Source: Pararhodobacter marinus (GTDB lineage: Bacteria > Pseudomonadota > Alphaproteobacteria > Rhodobacterales > Rhodobacteraceae). Taken from it: a stretch of 64,000 nt of DNA. A program made the translations under genes and the position numbers. Under the pieces are notes generated by a model. That model saw only the letters and a list, made by a program, of their open reading frames with translations, was not told the origin of the DNA and made no database searches. The stretch is from the NCBI RefSeq assembly GCF_003122215.1, contig NZ_QEYD01000015.1, positions 16,272 to 80,271 on the forward strand, in the 5' to 3' direction. Below are positions 54,841 through 63,662 of this stretch, in pieces. Positions within the stretch are counted from its first letter, which is position 1, and each line of letters begins with the position of its first letter.

Positions 54841-57800
54841 TCAGCGGGCCTCGGATTTCGGGGCCCGCCCGAACAGCCGCAGGATCAGCACATACAGCGC
54901 CGGCACCATGAAGATGCCAAGGAAGGTCGAGGCGATCATGCCGCCGATCACCCCGGTACCGATGGCATTCTGCGACGCCGCCCCTGCCCCGCTGGCCGTG
55001 GCAAGCGGCAGAACCCCCAGGATGAAGGTCAGCGCGGTCATCAGGATCGGCCGCAGGCGAAGCCGCGCGGCTTCGATCGCGGCCTGCACCAGCGTTCGTC
55101 CCTGTCGCCTGAGATCCTCGGCGAATTCGACGATAAGGATGGCGTTTCGCGCGGCCAGACCGATGGTCGTCAACATCCCCACCTTGAAATAGACGTCGTT
55201 CGATTGCCCGAACAGCCACGCCGCCAGAAGCGCCCCCAGCACCCCCACCGGCACCGCCAGCATGACCGAGAACGGGATCGTCCAGCTTTCATAAAGCGCC
55301 GCCAGCGCAAGGAAGATCACCAGCGCCGAGATCGCGTACAGAAGCGGTGCCTGCGCGCCCGATTGCTGCTCCTGGTAGCTGATCCCGGTCCAGGCGACGG
55401 CATAGCCGCCGCCGATCTCTTCGGCGAGCTCCGCCATCGCCTCCATCGCCACGCCCGAGCTGACACCGGCGCCGGGCGAGCCCGCGATCTCGACCGCCGC
55501 GTTGCCGCCATAGCGCCGCAGCGAGGGCGCGACGGGTTCCCAGCTTGTGTCCATGAAGGCCGAGAACGGCACCGGCTCGCCCGCGTCATTGACCGCGTAC
55601 CAGGCCAGCAGATCCTCGGGTTGCATCCGGTATTCGGCATCCGCCTGCACGATGACCGGGCGCAGCGCCGTGCCCAGCACGAAATCGTTGACCTCGCGGC
55701 CCGAGAAGATGATCGACAGCATTTGATTCACGCCCTGCAGCGAGACGCCGAAGCTTTCGGCCTTTTCCTGATCGATATCGATGCGCAGCGCGACATCCTC
55801 GCCGATGCCGCGCGCGTTCACGTTGGTCAGCCGCGCATCCTGCCCCGCCAGGGTCTCGAGCCGGCTGGCCGCGTCCAGAAGCGCCTCGGTCCCGTTGCCG
55901 GCCTGATCCACCAGATACATCGAGAACCCGCCGGTATTGCCCAGCCCCATGATCGCGGGCGGTTGCAGGACCATGATCCGCCCCGAACGGTTCGAGGAAA
56001 ACGCCCGGTTGGCGCGCATCGCCACGGCGCTGGCAGCCAGATCGGGGCGGCCTGCGCGTTCGTCGAAATCCTTGAGCCGGATGAACAGCATGGCGCTGTT
56101 CTGTCCGCCGCCGCCGAACCCCCAGCCCAAAGCCGCGAAGGTCGAGGCGACGGCCTCGGATTCCTCGGTCAGAAGAAACGCCTCGACCCGTTCGACCACG
56201 GACAGCGTCTGCTGCGCCGTCGCCCCCTCGTCGAGCGAGATGATGGTCATCAGGACGCCCTGATCTTCGGCCGGGATGAAGGACGAGGTGAGCCGCTCAT
56301 TGACCCACCACGCGCCGCCCAGAACGCCCGCCAGCACCAGCACCATGAGCGCCGGCACCTTCATCGATGCGCGCACGCCCGCCGCATAGCCCGCGACAGC
56401 GCCCGCCATGCCCCGGTTGAACCAGCGCGCGGGCGCGATGCCGCCGCCTTCGGGCTTGGGCCGCAACAGCCGTGCCGACATCGGTGGCGAGATGACGATG
56501 GCCACGAACAGCGACAGCGTCATCGCCGCCACCATGGTGACCGAGAATTGCCGGTAGATCACCCCTGTCGAGCCGCCGAAGAACGCCATGGGCAGGAAGA
56601 CGGCGGCCAGCACCACGTTGATGCCCACCAGCGCCGAGGTGATCTGCCCCATGCTCTTGCGCGTGGCGTCCAGCGCCGAAAGACCCTCGTCCTCCATCAG
56701 GCGCTCGACATTCTCGACCACGACGATGGCGTCGTCGACCAGGAGGCCCACCGCCAGGACCAGCGCGAACATGGTCAGGGTGTTGATCGTGAACCCCGTG
56801 GCATAAAGCACGCCGAAGGTCCCCAGCAGCACGACCGGCACCGCGACCAGCGGCACCAGCGTCGCGCGCCAGCTTTGCAGGAAGACCACCAGCACAAGGA
56901 AGACCAGGACGATGGCCTCGATCAGCGTGCGATAGACCTGCTCGATGGACAATTCGACAAAGGGCGAGGTGTCATGCGCGATCTCGAAGGCGACGCCTTC
57001 GGGCAGCGCCGCCTGCAGCCCGTCCAGCGCGACCCGCACGGCGGCCGCGGTGTCGACCGCATTCGCGCCGGTTTCCATGTTCACCCCGAAACCCGCCGCC
57101 GGCATGCCGCTGAAGCGCGCGCCGCCGCCATAGCTTTCCTGCCCGATCTCGACGCGCGCCACGTCGCGCAGGCGCACCGAGCCGCCCTCTTCGTCGGTGC
57201 GCAGAAGGATGCGCTCGAATTGCTCGACGGTGTTGAGCTGGCTCTGGGCGGTGATCGTCGCGGTGAATTGCTGGCCCTGCACGGTCGGCTGCTCGCCCAG
57301 CGACCCCACCGAAACGGTGGTGTTCTGCGCCTCGACCGCGGCGACCACATGCGTGGGCGTCAGCCCGTAGCGCGCCAAGGACAGCGGGTCCAGCCAGATG
57401 CGCATCGCGTAGCCCGCGCTGAAGCTGCTGATCCCGCCGACGCCGTCGACGCGCTGGATCGGCCCTTCGACCACGTTGGTGATCAGATCGCCCAGTTCCA
57501 GCGTCGATAGCCGGTTGGAATTGTCGACCAGCGCCACCACCATCAGGATCGACGAGGACGAGCGCGACACGCGCACGCCTTGGCTGCGCACGACACTGGG
57601 AAGCTGGTTCTCGACCTGCTGGACATTGGATTGCACGTCGTTCTGCGCATCGACCGGATCGATGCTGTCATCGAAGACCAGCTCGATCGAGGCCGAGCCC
57701 TGCGACGAGCGCGCGGTCATGTAGAGCAACCCGTCGAGCCCGGTCATCGCGTCTTCCAGAACGCGCGTGACCGAGTTCTCGACCGCCTCGGCGGTAGCGC

Positions 57801-57951
57801 CGCCATAGCTGGCCGAAACCCGCACCGTGGTCGGCGCGATATCGGGATATTGCGACACCGGCAGCGATGTCGCCGCCCAGAGCCCGCCCAGCATGACCAG
57901 AAGCGCAAGAACCGACGCAAAGACCGGCCGCGCGATAAAGAAACGCCCCAT
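54841..57951 (-). CDS. RND multidrug efflux inner-membrane pump (AcrB/MexB-like, HAE1 family)
   Basis: 1036 residues, normal for HAE1 pumps, with 12 membrane helices and two large periplasmic loops. It opens MGRFFIARPVFASVLALLVM. The helix-4 proton relay is intact (LAVGLLVDDAIVVVENVERL, two adjacent Asp). The helix-10 position normally Lys (K940 in AcrB) is Arg (IGLAARNAILIVEFAEDL), a conservative but notable change. It exports hydrophobic compounds with the adaptor encoded 3 bp upstream. No outer-membrane TolC gene is in the window, so it probably uses one encoded elsewhere. Confidence 0.95.
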   Translation of the reverse strand: MGRFFIARPVFASVLALLVMLGGLWAATSLPVSQYPDIAPTTVRVSASYGGATAEAVENSVTRVLEDAMTGLDGLLYMTARSSQGSASIELVFDDSIDPVDAQNDVQSNVQQVENQLPSVVRSQGVRVSRSSSSILMVVALVDNSNRLSTLELGDLITNVVEGPIQRVDGVGGISSFSAGYAMRIWLDPLSLARYGLTPTHVVAAVEAQNTTVSVGSLGEQPTVQGQQFTATITAQSQLNTVEQFERILLRTDEEGGSVRLRDVARVEIGQESYGGGARFSGMPAAGFGVNMETGANAVDTAAAVRVALDGLQAALPEGVAFEIAHDTSPFVELSIEQVYRTLIEAIVLVFLVLVVFLQSWRATLVPLVAVPVVLLGTFGVLYATGFTINTLTMFALVLAVGLLVDDAIVVVENVERLMEDEGLSALDATRKSMGQITSALVGINVVLAAVFLPMAFFGGSTGVIYRQFSVTMVAAMTLSLFVAIVISPPMSARLLRPKPEGGGIAPARWFNRGMAGAVAGYAAGVRASMKVPALMVLVLAGVLGGAWWVNERLTSSFIPAEDQGVLMTIISLDEGATAQQTLSVVERVEAFLLTEESEAVASTFAALGWGFGGGGQNSAMLFIRLKDFDERAGRPDLAASAVAMRANRAFSSNRSGRIMVLQPPAIMGLGNTGGFSMYLVDQAGNGTEALLDAASRLETLAGQDARLTNVNARGIGEDVALRIDIDQEKAESFGVSLQGVNQMLSIIFSGREVNDFVLGTALRPVIVQADAEYRMQPEDLLAWYAVNDAGEPVPFSAFMDTSWEPVAPSLRRYGGNAAVEIAGSPGAGVSSGVAMEAMAELAEEIGGGYAVAWTGISYQEQQSGAQAPLLYAISALVIFLALAALYESWTIPFSVMLAVPVGVLGALLAAWLFGQSNDVYFKVGMLTTIGLAARNAILIVEFAEDLRRQGRTLVQAAIEAARLRLRPILMTALTFILGVLPLATASGAGAASQNAIGTGVIGGMIASTFLGIFMVPALYVLILRLFGRAPKSEAR

Positions 57952-57954
57952 GGA

Positions 57955-59178
57955 TCAGTTCCCCGCCGGTGCGCCGGGGGCCGTGAAGGCCTGCGAGCTG
58001 CCGTCGGCGGGCGTGACGACGCCCTGATCCGAGATCACCACCGCGACCGGTGCCACCTCGGCACCGTCCTGCAGGTTGGTCAGCCCGTCGACGACAAGCT
58101 GTTCGCCCGGTTCGACGCCGTCAGTGACGATCCAGCCATTGCCATAGGTTCCCTGACTGGTCAGGACCCGCTGCTGCGCCACGCCGTCGGCCACCACATA
58201 GGCCGTCAGCGCCCCCGAGGACGACCGCGCGGTCGCCATCTGCGGCACGAGGATTGCCGTGGTCGTCCCTACGGTCAGCTCGGCGCGCAGGAATTGCCCC
58301 GGCAAGATCAGCCGGTCGGGATTGTCGAAGCGGATACGAAAGCGCGTGGTCCCCGTCGTGGTCGACACCGCGATACCGGGCGAGACCAGCTCGCCCCGGC
58401 CCGGATAGATCGCCCCGGTTTCCAGCCTGAGCGCGATGTCGAGCGAATCGCCCATCTGCAGCGCACCGGCATTCATCCGCGCGCGCATCTCGCCGATGCG
58501 GCGGCTCGATTCCTCGATATCCACGTAGATCGGGTCGATCCGTGTCACCGTGGTCAGCGCCGTGGTCTGGTTTTCCGTCACCAGCGCACCGACCGACACG
58601 CTGGCCACCGCCGCGCGCCCGGAGATCGGGCTGGTGATCTCGGTCCGTTCCAGATTGAGCCGGGCGATCTGCAGATCGGCGCGCGCGGCGCTCAGATCGG
58701 CGGCGGCCTGCATCGCGGCCACCTGCGCGGTTTCCAGCGCACCGGTGCTGATGCCGGTTCCCTCAAGCGCCTCGTAGCGCCGCACGGTCGCATCCGCCGC
58801 CCCCTGCGAGGCCTCGGCCAGCGCGACGCGTGCTTCGGCCGTGGCCAGCTCGGCCTCGTAGGTTTCGGCCTCGATGCGGAACAGCAGATCGCCCCGCTCC
58901 AGCGCGCGGCCCGGCTGGTAGGCGATCTCGGAAATCACGCCGCTCACGCGCGGGCGGATATCGACCGTTTCATAGGCGACAGCGCGGCCCGGAACCGTCA
59001 CCGTTACCGGGATGTCCTGCTGTTCCGCCGCCACCACACCGACCGCAATCGGCCCCATGGGCCCGGGCATCTGCGCTTGGGCCGCAACCGGAGCCAGGGA
59101 CGCCAGGACAGAGGTGGCAAGGAAAGCAGGACGCAGGAAACGGGAAACGGACACGCACAACGGGCGGGTCAGGCGCAT
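57955..59178 (-). CDS. RND efflux periplasmic adaptor (AcrA/MexA-like)
   Basis: 407 residues. The N-terminal signal ends near VAAQAQ; there is no lipobox cysteine, so it is probably a soluble or uncleaved-anchor adaptor rather than a lipoprotein. The barrel-sandwich half motif VTVPGRAVAYETVDIRPRVS and ISGRAAVASVSVGALV, a coiled-coil hairpin between (about residues 100-165), and the beta-barrel and membrane-proximal domains are in order. The gene is 3 bp upstream of the pump gene, forming a two-gene operon. The TetR gene 2.8 kb away on the same strand is a candidate regulator. Confidence 0.92.
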   Translation of the reverse strand: MRLTRPLCVSVSRFLRPAFLATSVLASLAPVAAQAQMPGPMGPIAVGVVAAEQQDIPVTVTVPGRAVAYETVDIRPRVSGVISEIAYQPGRALERGDLLFRIEAETYEAELATAEARVALAEASQGAADATVRRYEALEGTGISTGALETAQVAAMQAAADLSAARADLQIARLNLERTEITSPISGRAAVASVSVGALVTENQTTALTTVTRIDPIYVDIEESSRRIGEMRARMNAGALQMGDSLDIALRLETGAIYPGRGELVSPGIAVSTTTGTTRFRIRFDNPDRLILPGQFLRAELTVGTTTAILVPQMATARSSSGALTAYVVADGVAQQRVLTSQGTYGNGWIVTDGVEPGEQLVVDGLTNLQDGAEVAPVAVVISDQGVVTPADGSSQAFTAPGAPAGN

Positions 59179-59373
59179 GAATACACTCCAGCAGATCGGG
59201 CCGCGCGGGCGGGGTCAGGTCTTACACGGATGGCGTCTGGCTCTCCGTCGAAAAAATATCTGCCTTCCGCTACCTGCCTTTGCGCGGAATGGCAAAGCGG
59301 GCGCGCGGCCAGACAGAGAAACGCGGCCGCCCGGAACAGGGGGCCGCGTCAGGGTGCACCGATAGGTCACGAA

Positions 59374-60498
59374 TTAGGCGGCAAACAGATCGCGGCAGAA
59401 CACTTTCTCGCGAATATCGGCCAGCGCCGGGCTCATGCGCTGGGCGATGACCAGATCGCAATCGGCCTTGAACCGCACGAAATCCTCGTCCTCGCCGGCG
59501 CCGGTATAGTGCGTGACGGTGATCCCCGCCCCGCGCAGCCGCGCTTCGAGCCCGCCCAGCGCGTCACCGTCGCTTCCCGCGCCACCGGGCCGGAAGATCC
59601 CCAGCCGCTCGGCGCCGCGATCCAGAACCGCGCGGGTCAGCAGGTCCAGCCGCGCCTCGTTCGCCCGGGCGAGGCTGGGCAGGATGCGCGCGGGCAAGGC
59701 GGCGAAGTCTTCGGACAGATGCGCGGTGCTGCGGGCCAGACGCTGGCCGCCGAAACCGAAGCAGGGGTTGTTCGCCCGCTCGCCGATGCGCGGATCCAGG
59801 CACAGCCCTTCGATCACCTTGCGGGCATCGACGCCATGGGTCATCGCGTAGCTGTCGAGATCGTTGAAATAGGCGACCCGCGTGGCGAGATAGGCCTGCG
59901 AGAAATGCTTGACCGCCTCGGCCTCGGCGGTGCCGATCCGGCGCACCGGGATGCGCGGGTTCAGCGCGGCGTTCAGGAAGACTTCGGCCACTTTCTCGCC
60001 CAGCGACCCGCGATCGCCAATCACGATCTGCGCAGGCGACAGCGCGTCCTGCAGCGACTGCCCCTCGCGCATGAATTCCGGCGCATAAAGGATCGAGCGG
60101 CTTTTCAGGCGGCTGCGCAGAGCCTCGGTATAGCCGATGGGGACGGCCGAACGGATGACGATGGGCACGCCGGGGCAGCGTTCATGCGCCATCTCGATGC
60201 GCGAATCCAGCTCGGCGGTGCGATAGCCGTGACGCTCGGGATCCTTGGGCAGCGGGGTCGAGATCAGCACCATGCCCGCCCCTTTCAGGGCCTCGTCGAA
60301 ATCCAGCGTCGCGCGCAGGGACAGCGCGTTCTGCGCGACGTAATCGGCGACCGTCGGATCGCTGATCGGCAGCGCGCCCGCGTTGATCGCATCCACCCGG
60401 TCGGGCAAGGGCCCGGTCAGCACCACCTCGTGCTGGCGCGCCAGAACCAGCGCATCGCTGATCGCCACGACGCCCAATCCGATAACCGCAATCCGCAT
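59374..60498 (-). CDS. UDP-glucose/GDP-mannose dehydrogenase-like protein lacking the catalytic cysteine (UGDH-like 1)
   Basis: 374 residues with the short bacterial UGDH layout: N-terminal Rossmann domain (MRIAVIGLG), APEFMREGQSL (140-149), the central helix EAEAVKHFSQAYLATRVAYFN and the NNPCFGFGG motif (243-251). The active-site stretch that reads GGYCLPKD in UGDHs is GGQRLARS here: catalytic Cys is Arg253 and the Lys/Asp are lost. The helix Asn is Gln201. The fold is intact but oxidation to the acid is not expected. The ATG was preferred to a GTG five codons upstream. It lies 38 bp downstream of a paralogue with the same losses. Confidence 0.8.
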   Translation of the reverse strand: MRIAVIGLGVVAISDALVLARQHEVVLTGPLPDRVDAINAGALPISDPTVADYVAQNALSLRATLDFDEALKGAGMVLISTPLPKDPERHGYRTAELDSRIEMAHERCPGVPIVIRSAVPIGYTEALRSRLKSRSILYAPEFMREGQSLQDALSPAQIVIGDRGSLGEKVAEVFLNAALNPRIPVRRIGTAEAEAVKHFSQAYLATRVAYFNDLDSYAMTHGVDARKVIEGLCLDPRIGERANNPCFGFGGQRLARSTAHLSEDFAALPARILPSLARANEARLDLLTRAVLDRGAERLGIFRPGGAGSDGDALGGLEARLRGAGITVTHYTGAGEDEDFVRFKADCDLVIAQRMSPALADIREKVFCRDLFAA

Positions 60499-60536
60499 CC
60501 TCGTACTCCTCACTTCATCGACATCGCGATGCCCGG

Positions 60537-61700
60537 TCAGCCGCGGCTGAACCGGTCACGGGTGAAAACCTTGGGGCCAAGCCCGGCCAGATCCGGGGTC
60601 ATGGCATTGGCCACGATCAGGTCGCAGCCGGCGGCAAAGCGCCCGAAATCCGTTTCGATCCGGTAGCCGCAGGCCTCGGTCGCGGTGGAGCCCGGCTCGT
60701 AGACCACCAGGTCGATCCCGCAGGAGGCCAGCCGCACGAGAATCTCGCGCAGCGCGGTTTCCGGGTTCTCGTCGCCCCCGCGCCCGGCAATCGGGCGGTG
60801 AATGCCCACGCAGCGCGGGCGGCGCGACAGGATCGCCTGCGTCAGGGCCTCCTTGCGGGCCTCGTCGCCCTCGACGATGGCGCGCATCATGTGCTGGGGC
60901 ACGTCGCCGAAGGTTTCGAGCATCTCGTGCGAGACCCGCGCGGGAAAGGGACCACCGAACCCGAAACCGGGATTGTCGTCATGGCGCCCGACCAGAGGGT
61001 CGCCGCCCAGTGTCTCGATCACCTCGCGCGCGTTCAGATCGGCGGCCAGCGCGATCGTGTCCAGTTCGTTGAAGAACGACATCCGCAAGGCAAGATACGA
61101 GGCGGTGAAGATCTTGATCGCCTCGGCCTCGGTCGCATCGGTCAAACGCGTGGCGATTTCCCGGGTGAGCGCGGCGCCGCGAAACAGGTCGGCCAGCGTC
61201 GCGCCACGCGCGCTGACTTCGCCCACGATGAGGCGCGCGGGATAGAGATTGTCATAAAGTGCCCGCCCCTCGCGGTGGAAATCGGGCACCACGACGATCC
61301 GCCTGCAGCCGGTCTTTTCGATCAGCGCGGCGGTGAAGCCCACGGGTACGGTGGCGCGGATCACCATCAGCGCATGGGGATTGATCGCGCGCACCCTCTC
61401 GACCAGAGCCTCGATCGGGGCGGTGTCGAAACGCTCGGTCTCGGCTTCGGCGGGCGGCGGGGCGATGATCACGACCTCGGCGCCCGAAAACGCCTCGGTG
61501 TCGTGCAGCGTGGCCCGCAGGTTCAGCATCCCGCTTGCCAGATACTCGGCGCATTCGGGGTCGTCTATCGGCGTACGCCCGCGATTGACCAGCGCCACCC
61601 GCCCGGGCCGCGGATCCACTGCGATCACCTCGTGCAGGCGCGCCAGCAGGATCGCATTGGCAAGACCGACGGCCCCCAGTCCGGCGACGGCGATTTTCAT
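60537..61700 (-). CDS. UDP-glucose/GDP-mannose dehydrogenase-like protein lacking the catalytic cysteine (UGDH-like 2)
   Basis: 387 residues, closest in pattern to short streptococcal-type UGDHs: MKIAVAGLGAVGLANAILLA, RALYDNLYPARLIVGE, EAIKIFTASYLALRMSFFNE with Lys196 kept, and DNPGFGFGG (242-250). The catalytic motif is replaced by GGPFPARV: the cysteine position is Phe252. The Asn of the helix is Ala200, and FLREG-type EFLRE is DFHREG. The first gene of the pair has independent substitutions at the same sites. GGGAG precedes the ATG. An AT-rich inverted repeat upstream may carry the promoter. The nucleotide-sugar link is inferred from the fold. Confidence 0.8.
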   Translation of the reverse strand: MKIAVAGLGAVGLANAILLARLHEVIAVDPRPGRVALVNRGRTPIDDPECAEYLASGMLNLRATLHDTEAFSGAEVVIIAPPPAEAETERFDTAPIEALVERVRAINPHALMVIRATVPVGFTAALIEKTGCRRIVVVPDFHREGRALYDNLYPARLIVGEVSARGATLADLFRGAALTREIATRLTDATEAEAIKIFTASYLALRMSFFNELDTIALAADLNAREVIETLGGDPLVGRHDDNPGFGFGGPFPARVSHEMLETFGDVPQHMMRAIVEGDEARKEALTQAILSRRPRCVGIHRPIAGRGGDENPETALREILVRLASCGIDLVVYEPGSTATEACGYRIETDFGRFAAGCDLIVANAMTPDLAGLGPKVFTRDRFSRG

Positions 61701-61756
61701 GGCTTGCTCCCTGCGGTCCTGGCTACGCGGCGGACGGCGTTTCAAAGCCGCCCTCA

Positions 61757-61775
61757 ATACTCGGATTAAGTATTA
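61757..61775. promoter_or_regulatory. AT-rich inverted repeat upstream of the UGDH-like pair
   Basis: AATACT-x7-AGTATT with further TTAA sequence. It begins 57 bp upstream of the second UGDH-like gene and may be its promoter or an operator. Confidence 0.35.
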
Positions 61776-61953
61776 ACCTACGCGGGAAACGGGCCAAATT
61801 GGGGCAAACAGGCGACAAAAGCGCGAGCCGGGCAACCGGAAGATGCGGAAATCGCTTGAGAATTGCCGGGGCACTTCCAGACGCCACCCCCGTTACCGCT
61901 ATCGTCCAGCCTCCAGCCGCCAAGGATCGCGCGAAAGGCGAATCGCGCGCGGC

Positions 61954-62568
61954 TCAATCGCCCGAGATCAGCCCGAGCCCGCGCAAATAGATGCCGATCC
62001 CCGCCTCGAGCAGTTCCTCGGGCGTGAAGGGAGACCGCGTGCCCGGCTTGCCGCGCGTGTAAAGCTCGACGATGCCGTGGCTCATCGCGCTGATATGGGC
62101 CGAGAACATCGCCGCGGGCGGGCGCCTGTCGGCGGGGATGCGTTGCGAGAGGGCGTCGGCGGCGGTCGACAGGACCGCATTCGCGCGGGTCGAAGCCTGC
62201 GCCAGCGCCGGTGTCTGGCGCGGCGAGATGCCGGATTCGAACATCGCCATGTAATGGCCGGGATACTTGCGGGCAAAGGCCAGATAGGCCCGGCCAACCG
62301 CCTCGAACGCGGCCAGGGGCGAAGGCTGGCCACCATTATAGGCGAATTCCAGCACATCGGCGAAAACGTCGTAACCCTGCGCCGCGACCTCGGCGATCAG
62401 ATCCTCGCGCCCGGCGAAATGGCGATAGGGCGCGGCGGCGGACACGCTGGCGCTTTTCGCGGCCTCGGCCATGGTGAAACCGGTCGGTCCCTTTTCGGCG
62501 ATCAGGTCAAGCGCGGCCTCGACCAGCGCCTGCCGCAGGTTTCCGTGATGATAGCCGCGTTTGCTCAT
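61954..62568 (-). CDS. TetR/AcrR-family transcriptional regulator
   Basis: 204 residues. The N-terminal helix-turn-helix runs over about residues 8-55 (LRQALVEAALDLIAEKGPTG, FTMAEAAKSASVSAAAPYRHF). The C-terminal ligand domain, with RAYLAFARKYPGHYMAMFES, is of the WHG type. Targets are unknown. It lies upstream of the UGDH-like pair and the RND pair, all on the same strand, with a 253 bp gap before the UGDH-like genes. Autoregulation and control of these neighbours are possible but unproven. Confidence 0.88.
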   Translation of the reverse strand: MSKRGYHHGNLRQALVEAALDLIAEKGPTGFTMAEAAKSASVSAAAPYRHFAGREDLIAEVAAQGYDVFADVLEFAYNGGQPSPLAAFEAVGRAYLAFARKYPGHYMAMFESGISPRQTPALAQASTRANAVLSTAADALSQRIPADRRPPAAMFSAHISAMSHGIVELYTRGKPGTRSPFTPEELLEAGIGIYLRGLGLISGD

Positions 62569-62755
62569 GGTCTCTTACATAGCGCGGGACGCGCCCGGTT
62601 CAGCGAACCCGGCGAGGAACCGGGCCCCGCAGTATCGCGGCTTCGCGCGGAAGTGACAACATGCCCGCATACTGGCGCCGCAAGGGAAGGCCCGGCATCT
62701 ACGCCGGTGTGATCGACCCTTGCAAAGCGCGGGCGTCTTTCATACATACCCCGTC

Positions 62756-62848
62756 GAGAGATCGGCGCGGGCAGGCATTTCGCCAACCCGGTCAGGTCCG
62801 GAAGGAAGCAGCCGCAACGAATTCCGCTTGGGTCGTGTCCGGTCTCTC
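62756..62848 (+). ncRNA. ffs: Signal recognition particle RNA (4.5S/small SRP RNA)
   Basis: The universal SRP core GGTCAGGTCCGGAAGGAAGC followed by AGCC lies at about 62790-62812. The ends pair: GAGAGATCGG (62756-62765) with CCGGTCTCTC (62839-62848), one G-U. The Ffh-binding tetraloop GGAA and the asymmetric internal loop (CAGG/AGCAG) are intact. The length of about 93 nt fits the small bacterial form. It is bound by Ffh and works with FtsY in co-translational targeting. Exact ends are inferred from the pairing. Confidence 0.95.
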
Positions 62849-62864
62849 ACCTTGGCAAAGCGCC

Positions 62865-63101
62865 TCAGCGCTTGCCCTTCCCCTTCCCCGGTTTCGCCCC
62901 GCCCTTGGCTCCGCCGTCGCGCATACCCGCGGCCGCTTCGGCGGCAAGACGCAGTTCCTCGGCGATTTCCAGCGCCTCCTCGGGATCGAAATCCAGCGGC
63001 AGTTCGATTCCGTCGCCCTCGACATAGATCCGCACCATGCCCACCGAGGTCGGCCCGATCTGCAGATTGGCGGCGATATCGCTTTCCTTGTTGATGCTCA
63101 T
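62865..63101 (-). CDS. Small conserved acidic protein with basic tail (DUF6324-like), function unknown
   Basis: 78 residues. SDIAANLQIGPTSVGMVRIY begins a compact beta-rich segment; an acidic segment follows (LDFDPEEALEIAEELRLAAE, probably helical), and a Gly/Lys tail (KPGKGKGKR) ends the protein. It resembles a small family found in Rhodobacterales next to ffs; the name DUF6324 is my recollection. It lies convergent to the SRP RNA gene with a 16 bp gap. No function can be assigned. Confidence 0.65.
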   Translation of the reverse strand: MSINKESDIAANLQIGPTSVGMVRIYVEGDGIELPLDFDPEEALEIAEELRLAAEAAAGMRDGGAKGGAKPGKGKGKR

Positions 63102-63309
63102 GTCCGGCCCCTTGCTGTGTTCGCGGCGTGCCTAGCCTGCCCAGTGCCCCCGCGCAAGCGCGCTCGGCAGAGCCCCGGGCAGCGGGCTCGCCGACAGCAT
63201 AGCCGGAAAAGCGCGCCCGGCGACGGCAATCTGCACCGCCGGATGCGGTCCCGGCACAGTCCCGGCCCAAGCCCGGACACCCGAGTGCGAACTCTGGTGT
63301 TTTGCCCTC

Positions 63310-63338
63310 TTGCAATCGCCGTTTGGGGAAGCTAAACG
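63310..63338 (+). promoter_or_regulatory. Candidate promoter for tRNA-His
   Basis: TTGCAA, a 17-bp spacer, then TAAACG, ending 9 bp before the mature tRNA start. Confidence 0.4.
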
Positions 63339-63347
63339 GCCCGCAGT

Positions 63348-63424
63348 GCCGCCTTAGCTCAGTTGGTTAGAGCGCTAGATTGTGGATCTAGAGGTCCCCC
63401 GTTCGAGCCGGGGAGGCGGTACCA
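63348..63424 (+). tRNA. tRNA-His (anticodon GTG)
   Basis: Cloverleaf: acceptor GCCGCCT/AGGCGGT (G1-U72 wobble), D-arm GCTC...GAGC, anticodon stem CTAGA/TCTAG with loop TTGTGGA, T-stem CCCCG/CGGGG with loop TTCGAGC, and encoded CCA. The base before position 1 is T and the discriminator is A73, so it lacks the usual G-1:C73 pair. This is the known alphaproteobacterial tRNA-His type. Confidence 0.97.
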
Positions 63425-63431
63425 TCCAAAG

Positions 63432-63481
63432 AAAGACCCGGAGCCGATCGCGAGCCGATCCTCCGGGTCTTTTGTTTTTTT
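63432..63481 (+). terminator. Rho-independent terminator after tRNA-His
   Basis: AAAGACCCGGAG (63432-63443) pairs with CTCCGGGTCTTT (63461-63472), followed by TGTTTTTTT. Confidence 0.85.
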
Positions 63482-63552
63482 CCGCAAGCCCAAGGTCCTG
63501 CGCGGCGTTCTTCGTACAGGGACTGAAGATCAACCGCCCGGCGATCCGTGCC

Positions 63553-63588
63553 CGTGTTCGGGGGCGTGTCCGGGGGCGCGTCCGGGGG
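63553..63588. repeat. Three 12-bp tandem repeats between tRNA-His and gcrA
   Basis: CGTGTTCGGGGG, CGTGTCCGGGGG and CGCGTCCGGGGG in tandem, followed by CGCGGC. They lie just beyond the gcrA terminator. Confidence 0.75.
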
Positions 63589-63597
63589 CGCGGCACG

Positions 63598-63621
63598 AAA
63601 AAGGGGCGCTGTCTGCGCCCC
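63598..63621 (-). terminator. Rho-independent terminator after gcrA
   Basis: On the minus strand GGGGCGC-AGACA-GCGCCCC is followed by TTTTT. It lies 42 bp past the gcrA stop. Confidence 0.85.
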
Positions 63622-63662
63622 TGACTTCTCGTTGCCTTCGTCTTGTCGCTGTCTCCAGCGCC

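Noticed and set aside
57580..60666. Plus-strand open frame of more than 1000 codons opposite the RND adaptor and pump
   Set aside because: It covers parts of three real minus-strand genes and their gaps, has shadow-type composition and has no homology.
63553..63588. CRISPR-like array near gcrA
   Set aside because: The 12-bp units are contiguous with no spacers; it is a simple tandem repeat.
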